A stretch of DNA of 22,831 bases. Source: Chara braunii. Taxonomy: Eukaryota; Streptophyta; Charophyceae; Charales; Characeae. A model generated the notes under the pieces. It had not been told where the DNA came from, did not search any database, and saw nothing but the letters and a program-made list of their open reading frames with translations. Below, piece after piece: positions 7,345 to 16,976 of this stretch. The stretch lies in NCBI GenBank assembly GCA_003427395.1, contig BFEA01000771.1:120304-143134 (forward strand). The letters run 5' to 3'. Numbering within the stretch: the first letter of the stretch is position 1; each line of letters opens with the position of its first letter. A program made the position numbers and the translations under genes.

Positions 7345-7436
7345 CATTGTCAGAGCCCACCAAACTGAGACTCACCCGCACACCCATGCACTTGCGCACA
7401 TAGAGTCAAAACTCAACAAGTAAGCCCGGGGCATAC

Positions 7437-7616
7437 ATGCAAGATCGCTTGATTACAGAACATATTCAGGGAACACAATCAACAGAGTCTGACTCTGAAT
7501 GTGAATCTGAATCTGACTCTGACTCTGAATTTGAATCTGAATCTGAGTCTGAATCTGAATCTGAATCTGAATCTGGATGGTTCGGTGGTATTCCCTCTTA
7601 TTTTCTTGCACGCTGA
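7437..7616 (+). CDS. Short acidic Ser-Glu/Asp repeat frame
   Basis: An ATG frame of 59 codons: about 20 ordinary residues (MQDRLITEHIQGTQSTE), then an alternating Ser-Glu/Ser-Asp tract encoded by a hexamer repeat, then GWFGGIPSYFLAR and a TGA. Acidic serine repeats occur in disordered tails of nucleolar and chromatin proteins. Equally, the hexamer CTGAAT repeat could be non-coding, since its other frames are open too. It directly follows the fragment at 7159-7344 and could be its last exon. Confidence 0.25.
   Translation: MQDRLITEHIQGTQSTESDSECESESDSDSEFESESESESESESESGWFGGIPSYFLAR
7484..7575. repeat. Hexanucleotide repeat (TCTGAA)n
   Basis: About 15 copies of TCTGAA with TCTGAC variants. 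The variants preserve Ser-Asp/Ser-Glu in one plus-strand frame and give Ile-Gln in a minus-strand frame. Confidence 0.9.
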
Positions 7617-7639
7617 TTTTAGTATGCTCTAAGGCTAAG

Positions 7640-7940
7640 CAGGTGCATCTGTCTTTTTCTGTTTCTTTTGCGGGCAAAGCCGCAACGGGTCATCTTCTGC
7701 ATCTGCAGCATAGGCTAGATAGGATCTGTCATGTGTAGCTGGGAGCCGAGCGCCAGATAGGATTCCGACATTGGTTATGAGTTGATGGTGATGAGACTAT
7801 TTGAACATTGTCAATTATGAGTTTTTGCTGTGCTCTTATTTGGTGGGACATGTAATGCAATACTGCTTTGGTTTGCGGTCACGACTATCCGGTCGTACGT
7901 GTATGATACTGCTGATGTCTGAAATTAGTTATTGATCTTA

Positions 7941-8007
<67 letters not shown>
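7640..8007. repeat. (ATT)n-tailed repeat, unit A
   Basis: From TAGGCTAGATAGGATCTGTC (7711) onwards this unit matches the unit ending at 8999: GAGCGCCAGATAGGA, CATTGTCAA, TCTTATTTGGTG, GGTCACGACTATC and GTATGATA all occur in the same order. It ends in about 22 ATT triplets (7941-8007). The left border near 7640 is uncertain. Confidence 0.7.
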
Positions 8008-8019
8008 TGCACACTGGTC

Positions 8020-8400
8020 AGGTACACGTGGCATCTGTGTGGTAAGAAGCGAGGATTGTGAGTAATGAGAGGGGCACTTACCTTGTATTGGTCATAAGAG
8101 GGACATCTTCAAGTACTTCGGGTTGCCACTGATGACAGAAGTTGCATTGTCAATTCGTAGACTGTAATAGCTATGTAGAAGTAGGTTGGGCGCTGAGCAC
8201 CAAGTAGGGGAGTGAAGGGACTGGACTCTTGTAATTAGTGTGGAGAGAGTATGCTCTCCCGGACATCGGTTTTCAGTACTATGAACCCCATTTGAGGTAT
8301 TATTGGTGCAATGTTGCTCCCTCGACACGGTCTGACTATCTAGCTTTCAATGTGATGGTGTAATCTGGAATTGTCATCTCGCTATTGCTTATTTTCGTTG

Positions 8401-8437
<37 letters not shown>

Positions 8438-8520
8438 TTAATTATTATTATAATTATTATTATTATAATTATTATTATTATAATTATTATTATTATAATT
8501 ATTATTATTATTGTTATTGT
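8020..8520. repeat. (ATT)n-tailed repeat, unit B
   Basis: Starts just after the ATT run of the previous unit with CACGTGGCATCTGTGTG and ends in an interrupted (ATT)n with several TTATAATTA steps (8402-8520). Its middle is more diverged than units A and C but keeps ACATTGTCAA-like and GGGCGCTGAGC-like landmarks. Confidence 0.6.
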
Positions 8521-8539
8521 TAGACGCGTGGTGGTCTTG

Positions 8540-8923
8540 GGTCCACGTGGCATTTATGTGTTAGGGGATAGAGGTTATGAGTGATACAGGAGATATACCT
8601 AGTGAGTGAGGCATGCGGCATTGGCCGAGATCTGCTCGAACTTTGGGGAGTTGTTGACATCATCAACGACATTGTAGATAGGCTAGATAGGATCTGTCGT
8701 ATGTAGTCTGGCATCGAGCGCCAGATAGGATATCAACTCTGGTTCTTCATTGATGATGATAGGACTATATCAGCATTGTCAAGTTTGAGCTCTTGGTGTC
8801 TTCTTATTTGGTGAAACTCGTGATGCAATCCAGCAGATTGGTTCGAGGTCACGACTATCTGGTCTGTGTGTATGATATTGTTTGATTGCTGGAGTTTGTT
8901 GATTACTCATCTTCCTTGCTTAT

Positions 8924-8999
<76 letters not shown>
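8540..8999. repeat. (ATT)n-tailed repeat, unit C
   Basis: Starts right after the ATT run of unit B with CACGTGGCATTTATGTG, then repeats the core of unit A from 8679, and ends in about 24 ATT triplets (8928-8999). An open frame crossing the ATT run as poly-isoleucine is an artefact. Confidence 0.7.
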
Positions 9000-9004
9000 G
9001 CAAT

Positions 9005-9640
9005 CAGACTCGCTTTCATTCACAATTTTCATGCATATAAACAGTAGCGCAGCAAACTGGCAACATGCGCCCACTCAAAACTTAGAGATATGGCATCTAG
9101 ATACGAGTTCACTTCCAATTGGCTATGACGAATCAGCGCCCAAACGACTCTCTGTTTGCATACACCGGGTCACCCTGGATACCCCACAAGCAACACTCTG
9201 CTTACAAACATACACCCACGCTGTACCTCACACTGCACTACACCTACAGCCATGGCGAAGCTCTCCTTCAGCCGCTGCACTCCCGGGCATCTGCAGACCG
9301 TTGTTGTACAAGACGTTGTAGCAGCGCTTCCGCATGGCTTACACAGAAAATGAATGAATGGTTGGGCGCTGCCTCTTGATTCATACTTCTGTAAATCGTT
9401 GGTCTGCCCCTTTGCCATCAGCCCATGGTGCTCACTGTCCCCGTGGTACTTGTTGGACCGGACTAGGACTGGCTGGACCCTACCGCTGACTGACTATGGA
9501 ATCACTACTATCCTACCGGGGTCGTACTGTGATTGCACTGCAGTTTAGTCCACCACTTGACTCGCCACTTGCCCACTTGCCCACTTGCAGACCTAAAAGG
9601 ACTACAGCTAGACTTCTCGAACTCGCTAAGACTTTTACTC
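9005..9640. other. Possible promoter and short frame, otherwise nothing recognised
   Basis: A TATAAA-like motif (GCATATAAACAG) near 9035 and an ATTGGCTA box near 9117 precede a short ATG frame near 9250 (MAKLSFSRCTPGHLQ onwards, ending at 9353). An octamer CCCACTTG repeats three times around 9562-9590. These pieces are too weak to call a gene. Confidence 0.25.
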
Positions 9641-9712
9641 TATAGATCTATAAGATCGAACCCCTGCTACCTCTGGACCTAGGACAGCCCTACCAACTGT
9701 CTACGAATACAC
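9640..9712 (-). ncRNA. tRNA-like Pol III promoter region (SINE head?)
   Basis: On the minus strand TAGACAGTTGGTAGGGC (box A, plus coordinates 9692-9703 and beyond) and GGTTCGATCTT (box B, 9652-9662) are spaced as in a tRNA gene. The D stem GACA/TGTC forms around a GTTGGTAGGGC loop. The anticodon and T stems pair poorly, so it is not a functional tRNA. A tRNA-derived retroposon in minus orientation is the likeliest explanation. Confidence 0.5.
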
Positions 9713-9879
9713 AGGTCACAGGTTCAACTCTCAGGGTCAACACAGCTACTGTACACAGGTAAGGTTGGGGTCTAGGGATCGGGCCCTGGGATCTGCATCT
9801 GCTACTGCAAAAGGGTGAAAACCTTTCATACCTCTGTTTCATGCATATGAGCACGCTGGTTATTCCACACACTACTTAC

Positions 9880-10990
9880 TACACACACACGGAAAAGAGA
9901 GAAAATACAGACAGACGGACTGGACGGACAAACAGACAGGCTGGACAGACAATCTGACCAACAGACAGACAGCAGACAAACAGTCAGAAAAGGGAAAGAC
10001 AAAGAAACAGATGGAGGCAGACAAAGAGACAAAGACACATGAACAGTGGAACAGATAGTGATACTGTGACACACACAGTCGCAGGTAAGCACGTGGATAC
10101 AAAAGTGACACACAAAGAACTCAAATTCACAGGCGCACAGTCACACAGTAAAGTGATACACAGCACACGGCAACACACATACAGCTACATATAGTGGGAA
10201 CAGACAATGATATTGTGACAGTGACGCCCACGCTTACATAATGAAACATACACAGACTATAATCCACACACGAATATTGTGGCACGCACAGATACTGTGC
10301 CACACGAACACTGAAACAGACACGGTCACGCAGTAACACACAGATACATACGCGCTGTGACACGCACGCATACGAGGCAAAAATAACAGTGTCACACTGT
10401 GACAGATACGCATACACAATGGGACAGATACGTACACTGTGGGACTCACACAAACACTGGGACAAAACACATACACGGTGTTCCGCACACTGACACAGTG
10501 TCACATACACGGTGACACAAGACGCGGTCACAATGACACAAAAACTGTGACGCACACTGGGACACACACACAGACTCACGACATACAGTGACAAAGAGAC
10601 ATTCACGCAGTCACACAGATGTTGTGGCACAGTGAGAACAGACACTGTGACGCACAGACTCACGACATACAAGGACGAAGGCCCAATGGCATGGTGACAC
10701 AGTCACAATGATACATACACGGTGACGCAGATATGTTGTGACACACGCGGGGAAGACACGAACAGGGACCAGCAAGACTGAGACAGACAAACAGGCAAAT
10801 AGAGAAGCGCAGTCAAAGGAAGACTGAGAAAAGGGGCAGAATAGGCAATGGTCATGCACGGACGTATAAATACGCAGTCACGGTAGCGTGACACCAATGT
10901 TGTGACATACACAGACATGGTGATACAGGCAGATCCCGTGACACACACACGCAGTCGTTGTAACGATCGTACGTACACAATGACCCGCCT
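9880..10990. repeat. Cryptically simple CACTGTG/GTGACACA region
   Basis: About 1.1 kb in which ACAC, GTGACAC, CACTGTG and ACAGAC recur without a strict period. CAGACTCACGACATAC occurs twice, at 10571 and 10655. Many GTGTCAC/GTGACAC pairs give short dyads. Long open frames on the minus strand, rich in Cys/Val/Ser, come from this composition and are not called as genes. Confidence 0.8.
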
Positions 10991-11200
10991 ACACAATTAC
11001 ACCAGGGTGTTGGGGCTAGACAGGGAAGATGACCTTGAATGCGGTACTGATGTGGCCATTGGCACGAGCATGGGCGCATTGTTCCTTTAAGTTGTCGTAT
11101 TTTGATGGACCCTAAGGGTTATTGCGTCCTATCTATACCCCTCTACCCGGGCATTTGTGTGGCTTGGTCTCCTATATACTGTTCATACTCGTATTCCTTA

Positions 11201-11207
<7 letters not shown>

Positions 11208-11252
<45 letters not shown>
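11208..11252. repeat. (ATT)n microsatellite
   Basis: About 15 ATT triplets after a T-rich run. The flanks do not match units A-C. Confidence 0.9.
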
Positions 11253-11301
11253 GTTGATACCAATATTCTGGTAGCTTGTGATTCTAGTTGGCCTCATACC
11301 T

Positions 11302-11327
11302 GCCCTAAGTGAAGGCCCTAAGTGAAG
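11302..11327. repeat. 13-bp tandem duplication
   Basis: GCCCTAAGTGAAG occurs twice in a row. Confidence 0.9.
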
Positions 11328-11444
11328 GCGGAGCCTGGGCAAGCGATGCGGTCACACTGCCGCGCTGCCATCTTGTGACGTGAACGAGCTCGCTATTCGG
11401 ACATGCGCAAGGACACCAAGGTGAGGAAGGAGTGTTGCTGGAAA

Positions 11445-11726
11445 TCAAAGATACCGCGGCCATAACCGAGCTGCAGGGCATTGAGATGGTAGGCAAGTGG
11501 GGATCCTAGGGTAGGAAAGACACAATGTGAGTAAAGACTGAGAGAAAGGGAAGGAAAAATGTACTTGGTCTAAATGGGAACCTACATAGGTATAGTCATC
11601 ATAGACCTGGTCTTCAGCAAAGAAGTGACTCCAGTTGCATGTTATAATATGGACTTGCATGGAAGCCAGACCTGCGTTGGTCGCCATAATATATAAACAA
11701 AGACGTATTCCTTGTGTTTTCCGCAA
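11445..11726 (-). CDS. Possible coding fragment, unknown
   Basis: A minus-strand ATG frame of 93 codons. Its first half (ATNAGLASMQVHIITCNWSH, then FFAEDQVYDDYTYVGSHLDQ) has a normal, non-repetitive composition, unlike surrounding frames. The second half becomes Ser/Leu/Pro-rich. AG|GT steps (GACCAG|GTCTATG and ATGTAG|GTTCCC) fall inside. No family is recognised. It could be one exon of a minus-strand gene or chance. Confidence 0.2.
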   Translation of the reverse strand: MRKTQGIRLCLYIMATNAGLASMQVHIITCNWSHFFAEDQVYDDYTYVGSHLDQVHFSFPFSQSLLTLCLSYPRIPTCLPSQCPAARLWPRYL

Positions 11727-11759
11727 AGAAAGGAAAGGCGATTGTTTGACAATATACGT

Positions 11760-12170
11760 TCTCCCTCCTCAGTCATTGCTCAATATAATTCATTGATAGG
11801 ATAAAACTATTATTATTTATATTAGTATTATCCTTAATATTATTATTATTGACCTTATTGGTATCATAAGAGAGGGTGAGGGAGCTGATGTAGAAGAATG
11901 GGGGGTATTGGAGAGGAGAAAATACCTTATGGTGCCTACCTCCTCCATCCTTCCCCATCCTTATCATGACTAGTTCTCTCAAAATGCTTACCTCTTTTCA
12001 ACCCTAATAGATGTGTTTCCATCAAAATAACGCTGGTATTTTGTCAACCTTAAGATTCAAATAATTAATATGGACTGAGCAAAGATCTGTGACAGGGCGA
12101 TTGCGGGAGTTCTGTCGGAGTTCAGGCGAAACTCTGGAGGCAGGGAACAGTGAGGTACGTACGCTTCGAC
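11760..12170. other. Stretch without a recognised gene
   Basis: AT-rich, with an interrupted ATT run (11805-11850) and no frame or RNA signal I can support. Confidence 0.4.
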
Positions 12171-12172
12171 AT

Positions 12173-12195
12173 AAACCCTAAGCCCTAAACCCTAA
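12173..12195. repeat. Short telomere-like CCCTAAA run
   Basis: Three consecutive CCCTAA(A/G) copies, the plant/algal-type telomere motif. It is too short to be a telomere; an interstitial relic or chance are both possible. Confidence 0.5.
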
Positions 12196-12357
12196 ATCTA
12201 TAACCTTTAGGCAGCTACGTATGAATGTGTTAGTAAAGAGGGTACGTGAGTCAAGCATCCTTCAGGGCTAAACCCGAGGACAGAAACGCAAACAATAATG
12301 CTTGAGTAAGGGAAGGAAAACATGATTTGTCTGGGAATGTCTAATTGATGTTGGTAA

Positions 12358-12392
12358 ACGTAGCGAGAATTCGAGTCATTGTCTCGCTACGT
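12358..12392. repeat. Perfect 11-bp inverted repeat
   Basis: The arms ACGTAGCGAGA (12358-12368) and TCTCGCTACGT (12382-12392) flank a 13-base loop. A second, smaller stem ACATGGG/CCCATGT lies at 12639-12660. The rest of 12196-12740 shows nothing recognisable. Confidence 0.9.
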
Positions 12393-12747
12393 GAATGTTT
12401 CTTTTGAGGTGATGGACAGGGAGAGGGATAGACTTCTGGCAGTCTTCCCTCGCTTATAGGTCACCTGACTATGAGATAAAGAGATGGGGATCATTAGTGT
12501 ACTGTGAAACTTGTGAGTGATATAACCGTTTTGAAATTATGGAAGTCTCAACCAATTTTTTCCTATGACTAACCCACACTCACGTACTCCTAAAAGGTCC
12601 AAACTAACTCTGTTAAGGATCAGGCGGACAAATTTAAGACATGGGGTGCAAGTCCCATGTGACCCACCTACGTGCTACGTGGTCCTAAAGGTTTCCGGAT
12701 GGTCCAGGACTGAGACTGGGCATCGAGCATAATAACAACATATATTA

Positions 12748-13703
12748 GGCGATAAGAGGAGCGAGGCTCTAAGAAGTCTGCCTTATCCCCATATTAATAA
12801 TATATACTAGGTGATAAGAGTGAGCGAGGCTCCGAGAAGTCTGCCTTATCACCATAATTATATATAGTAGGCGATATGAGGATCGAGGCTCTAAGAAGTC
12901 TGCCTTATCGTCATATTAAGAATATATACTAGGTGATAAGAGTGAGAGAGGCTCCGAGAAGTCTGCCTTATCACAACAATAATATATATTAGGCGATAAG
13001 AGGAGCGAGGCTCTAAGAAATCTGCCTTATCGCCATATTAATAATATATACTAGGTGATAAGAGTGAACGAGACTCCGAGAAGTCTGCCTTATCACCACA
13101 ATAATATATACTAGGCGATAAGAGGAGCGAGGTTCTAAGGAGCCGGCCTTATCACCACGTTAATAATATATACTAGGTGATAAGAGTGAGCGAGGCTCCG
13201 AGAAGTCTGCCTTATCACCACAATAATATATACTAGGCGATAAGAGGAGCGAAGCTCTAAGAAGCATGCCTTATCGCCATATTAATAATATATACTAGGT
13301 GATAAGAGTGAGTGAGGCTCAGAGAAGCATGCCTTATCACCACAGTAATATATACTAGGCGATAAGAGGGGCGAGGCTCTAAGAATTTTGCCTTATCGTC
13401 ATATTAGTAATACATACTAAATGATAAGAGTGAGCGAGGCTCCGAGATGCCCGCCTTATCACCGAAATTTGTATTAGGCGATAAGAGTGAGCGAGGCTCC
13501 GAGAAGCATGCCTTATCACCATAATATGTACTATGCGATAAGGATAAGCGAGGCTCTAAGAAGTCTGCCTTATCGCCATAATAATAGTATTACTAGGTGA
13601 TAAGAGTGAGCGAGGCTCCGAGAAGTTTGTCGTATCACCATAATAATAATAATAATTAGTGTGGTAAGCGGAGCGAGGCTCCAAGAAGCCTGCCTTACCA
13701 CCA
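12748..13703. repeat. Sixteen-unit hairpin satellite, alternating A and B units
   Basis: Sixteen units start at 12748, 12810, 12870, 12932, 12992, 13054, 13114, 13176, 13236, 13298, 13358, 13420, 13477, 13534, 13596 and 13660. The steps alternate 62 and 60 bases for the first twelve units. A units read GGCGATAAG ... GAGCGAGGCTCTAAGAAG ... CTTATCGCC; B units read GGTGATAAG ... GAGCGAGGCTCCGAGAAG ... CTTATCACC. So each unit is a stem-loop with a 9-bp outer stem and an inner GAGC/GCTC stem, separated by an AT-rich spacer (AATAATATATACTA). The last unit has GTGGTAAG pairing with CTTACCAC. Units 7 and 13 mix A and B arms. No open frame persists. A diverged copy follows at 13831-13867. Confidence 0.92.
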
Positions 13704-13830
13704 TCTACTCTCAAAGCCTGATACTAACGAAAGTTTGAGTATATCCTGATCGATCTAACACCGGATATCTGCTGCCATATAATTGATTCAGTCCATTGTT
13801 AACTTGCTAACATCTGGTTCTAGTAAGGAA

Positions 13831-13867
13831 GGATAAGCGAGATCTTGACCCAGAGAGACTTATCACC
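13831..13867. repeat. Isolated diverged hairpin-satellite unit
   Basis: GGATAAG ... CTTATCACC with a 21-base interior starting CGAG, 128 bases past the array end. It keeps the outer GATAAG/CTTATC stem but not the inner GAGC/GCTC stem. Confidence 0.5.
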
Positions 13868-13869
13868 CT

Positions 13870-15540
13870 TTGAAATTCTGATTTGATCTCTATCATGTGA
13901 TTCCTCTCTGAATTGAATAGATGGTATTGTTTGTGATTACTAGAGATGCGAGGCTTATAATTAACCTTTAAAAAGGGGAAACTAAGTAGAACCGCTGGGA
14001 CGAAGAGGCTAGTAATGAATTTTGTTCGTTGCCTAGACCAACCAGGCAGTGGGCCGGCAGTTAGATCAGGATAAAAGTTAGACAGTGGGTTGACGATGAA
14101 ATACCGAATTCTAAACTAGAAGTCTACAAGAGATATTTTAGATCCCAACATCGGAGAAAAGATGTTAAGATTTTGTCGGGCTGTGTTGTGTCTACAGGTT
14201 CAACACTCTTGGAGAAGGCTACGGAAGAAAATCGTAAGGAAACTGCAAATTATGTTATCATTGGATAACAGGTCGGTAGAACTCCGACTCAACTTCCACA
14301 TGGCTTGATACCCACACCTAAGACGAAGCCTAAGAAGGAAACAGATAAATTTTCCCCCTGTATCTATGGTTGAATTGTCCAAATCACACTTGGAGGCCTT
14401 TGAAAATGTGAAGGGCTGGGTATAAGGAGTCAGGATTATGAAGGAATGTTGTTTTCAAGGTTCTGGGGAGTGAGGGACTTGCTATGAATGGGTTAAAGGT
14501 TGACGCTTGTAGCGCATTCTGTGTTTGCATTTGTATGTGCATACGTGATTTCTTGCATCTGCACAGGTGTTGGGCATTGAATTGTCTTTCTGAATTTTGA
14601 GATCATTTGGGATATTCGAACACGGGCACCGCAATTGTGAAAGTGAGGTCTACCACTCATTCAGTTCCCCTGGTTTACATCTATACTTACTTATATATCT
14701 ATGAACAGATTCGTACTCTGGCCTGAGCTTAGGAAGGTTATTACCTAGGTCTCTGTTTTGAGAAGAATGAGAGATTACAAAAGGGCCTAGACTTTGACTC
14801 TTCTCACATGGTCAATGAAAGGGACATAGAATCATTATCCTAGTTAGCCAAGTGTGGAAGATTGTCTGAAAAGTCGACCTAATAAGATAATCGGTCCGGG
14901 GAAGTTAGCGCCTCGGGGCACGATATACGGGTCAGCCTTAAGGCGTTCTACCGCGCGTATGCCTATGCTATGGCGATCGAGAAAATGCCCTTGGTTGGCT
15001 TACCTCTGCGATTGCATATAAAAGCCTTCGCATGTGGATCAGTAGCTCAGACGGGATACGTCCACCTAAGGGATGGTAACAGCTCCTACAGGTGGAGATA
15101 TGTTGTACCTCGCGGGATCCCTAACCTGTCGTACGGAGTCGCGAGAGGTATAGCATGCGCGCACGGTCGGAGTGTTGTTTTCGTTAAAGTGACAAAAGAC
15201 TCCTGCGTGACACGACCGTGAGGTCCGACACAAAATTACTTTTGCATCTGGGTGTGGGACTGTCGCGCACGACAGCGCTTCAGACATGGTGAAAACGAGA
15301 TGGTGGCTCAGAAGGAGGTAAGATAAATGAAAGGGTGTCGTACTAAGGAGTACTGCGGTGCAGGAATCGCGAACTGCAAAAGAAGGAAGAAGAAAATTAA
15401 CTGTGTCGATCGCGCGAGATTGCTGCGAACAGTGAGAAGGAAAACGCGACCGCTGTGAGAACGTGAGAGACCAGCTAGCTTAGAGGCTGAAAAACAAACA
15501 ACACCACGAGTCGCAATGGAAAGGAGTGAATGTATCACCA
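13870..15540. other. Long stretch without a recognised gene
   Basis: No frame shows family motifs. A TAGCTCAGACGG near 15043 fits Pol III box A, but no box B lies at tRNA distance. A GCCTTAAGGC palindrome is near 14935. The longest frame (14970-15221) has ordinary composition but no recognisable domain. Confidence 0.4.
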
Positions 15541-15667
15541 GTATAGGCTATTTTATACCGACTGCACATGTGATTCGACCCAGCGGGGACGCTGGGTGGG
15601 GGTTTGGTATCATGTCGGAGGGCGCGGCGTCCCGGCCCTCCTCTGCGTACCAAGTCCCTGCTTGGTA
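15541..15667. ncRNA. Run of consecutive stem-loops, possible structured RNA
   Basis: Four stems follow each other: GTATA/TATAC (15541-15558), ACCCAGC/GCTGGGT (15578-15597, 6-base loop), GGAGGGC/GCCCTCC (15617-15641, 11-base loop) and TACCAAG/CTTGGTA (15648-15667, 6-base loop). The last three have perfect 7-bp arms. No known RNA family motif is seen, and the strand is undetermined. High GC makes some chance stems likely. Confidence 0.4.
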
Positions 15668-16000
15668 TCAGTCTCTTGCTCCGACGTCGCGGCCTGTAGG
15701 CATGTTTTCGAACCTCTATGATCCCTAGTACCCGGGCTGTACCTTGACGTGAACCGGTCCGGTTGGTGCCTGCCTCAGTAAAAAAGAGGGTGCGTCATAG
15801 GACTTTCCTTTGGTTCACGCAGGCTCGGCGCCCTGATGTACAGCAGAGCACTACCGGCCTGTAGCCGTGGCAGCCGCCGGGTTCGCCCTGGGACGCGAAG
15901 GTAGAGGGATGGGCGTGGTCTTTTCTACTCCGCGTCGAGTGCTCCTCTGCTAGGTTATAGGTTAGGTGCACGGGATAGACATTGCTGTCAAAATGAGGAG
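15668..16000. other. GC-rich continuation with further short stems
   Basis: AACCG/CGGTT and CCGGC/GCCGG stems and a CGACGTCG palindrome are visible. No gene is recognised. Confidence 0.3.
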
Positions 16001-16970
16001 AAACAAAAATGAAGAGAAGCAAGGGAAAAGAAAATATGGGAAAGGAAAAGAAAAACTAAGCGCCGACCCAAAATCTATGTGATGGTCTGAGTTCTTGCTT
16101 TAGTTCGGGGTAATTATGATGTCATAACCCCCTTTCCCTCTCGATTTTATTACTATTATTATTATTTAATTTTCCCTTTCACTCTATTCGTCAGATTCGG
16201 TTTTCCTTTCGGCCTGTCCTTTCGCGAGGAGGCCAACGGTTCAAATTCCGAGCTCAAACTGTGGTCTACGGCCTAAACTGGCCTACCCCCCCCGTATATC
16301 GTTGGTGAATGATTTGTCTGGTTGAACGCCGTGCGGGAGGACCTCAAAAGAGGGGCGACCCGCGGCCTCATTGGTAGGAGGTTTATCACCCTTCGTGGCG
16401 GGTCATAAGCCCCCTCCTTGCCATCGGACACGGGCACCCAATAGGAGTAAGCCGACAACGGGTTTTAAAAAAGGTCGCCGGCCGTCGATATCTCGTTATG
16501 GGACCAGTGTTGAATCTGCAGTCCTATCACTGGGGTCTGGGACTGACGGTGGTGTGAGGTTTAGTTCGTGCTCGACCGTTGGGTTCTGGACTCGAACGTT
16601 CCGTAGTCTATTTAGTTTTTATTGATTGCATTATTTTAGACTTCTAAAATTCTTGAATTTAAAAAGATTTGAAAGTGACTAATCTGAGTCCTTAATTCAG
16701 AACACAGGGGTCGCGGTAGGAAGCGATCCTATAAGACGGAGGAGGAGCCAAGTTTCTAGTTGTGAGTGTAAGTGCGACTTTGCCACGTAGTGTACTGGCA
16801 CGCTGAGGCGTAAGAGGTAAGTGACGAAGGGGGTGTGTAGTAGTCACCCTGCTAGTGCTTGGGGTGTTGAGCTGTGGTTGTTTCGGGACGGCCCAGTTTC
16901 GGCCCTCGAGTGAGGGGCGGGGCAGTCTGCGTGCGCCAGTGCATAGCACCGGCCTCAACTCGTCAAGTGG
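16001..16970. other. Stretch without a recognised gene
   Basis: Starts with a purine-rich run (16005-16056). GGTTCAAATTCC near 16231 resembles box B but has no box A partner. An 84-codon frame at 16371-16625 is not recognised. Confidence 0.35.
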
Positions 16971-16976
16971 GCAGCT

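Noticed and set aside
8866-9321. A 151-codon frame with a poly-isoleucine stretch
   Set aside because: Poly-Ile is the translation of the (ATT)n tail of a repeat unit; the frame joins unrelated sequence on both sides.
9984-10859. Long minus-strand open frames rich in Cys, Val and Ser
   Set aside because: They follow from the CACA/GTGAC-rich simple sequence, and several overlapping frames are open at once.
12173-12195. Internal telomere
   Set aside because: Only three copies, not at an end, with no longer degenerate array around it.
12748-13703. CRISPR-like array of hairpin repeats and AT-rich spacers
   Set aside because: The spacers are as repetitive as the hairpins, the unit alternates between two types, no cas gene is present and the window is eukaryotic.
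15040-15100. tRNA gene suggested by TAGCTCAGACGG
   Set aside because: Box A alone; no box B or T arm at the expected distance and no cloverleaf.
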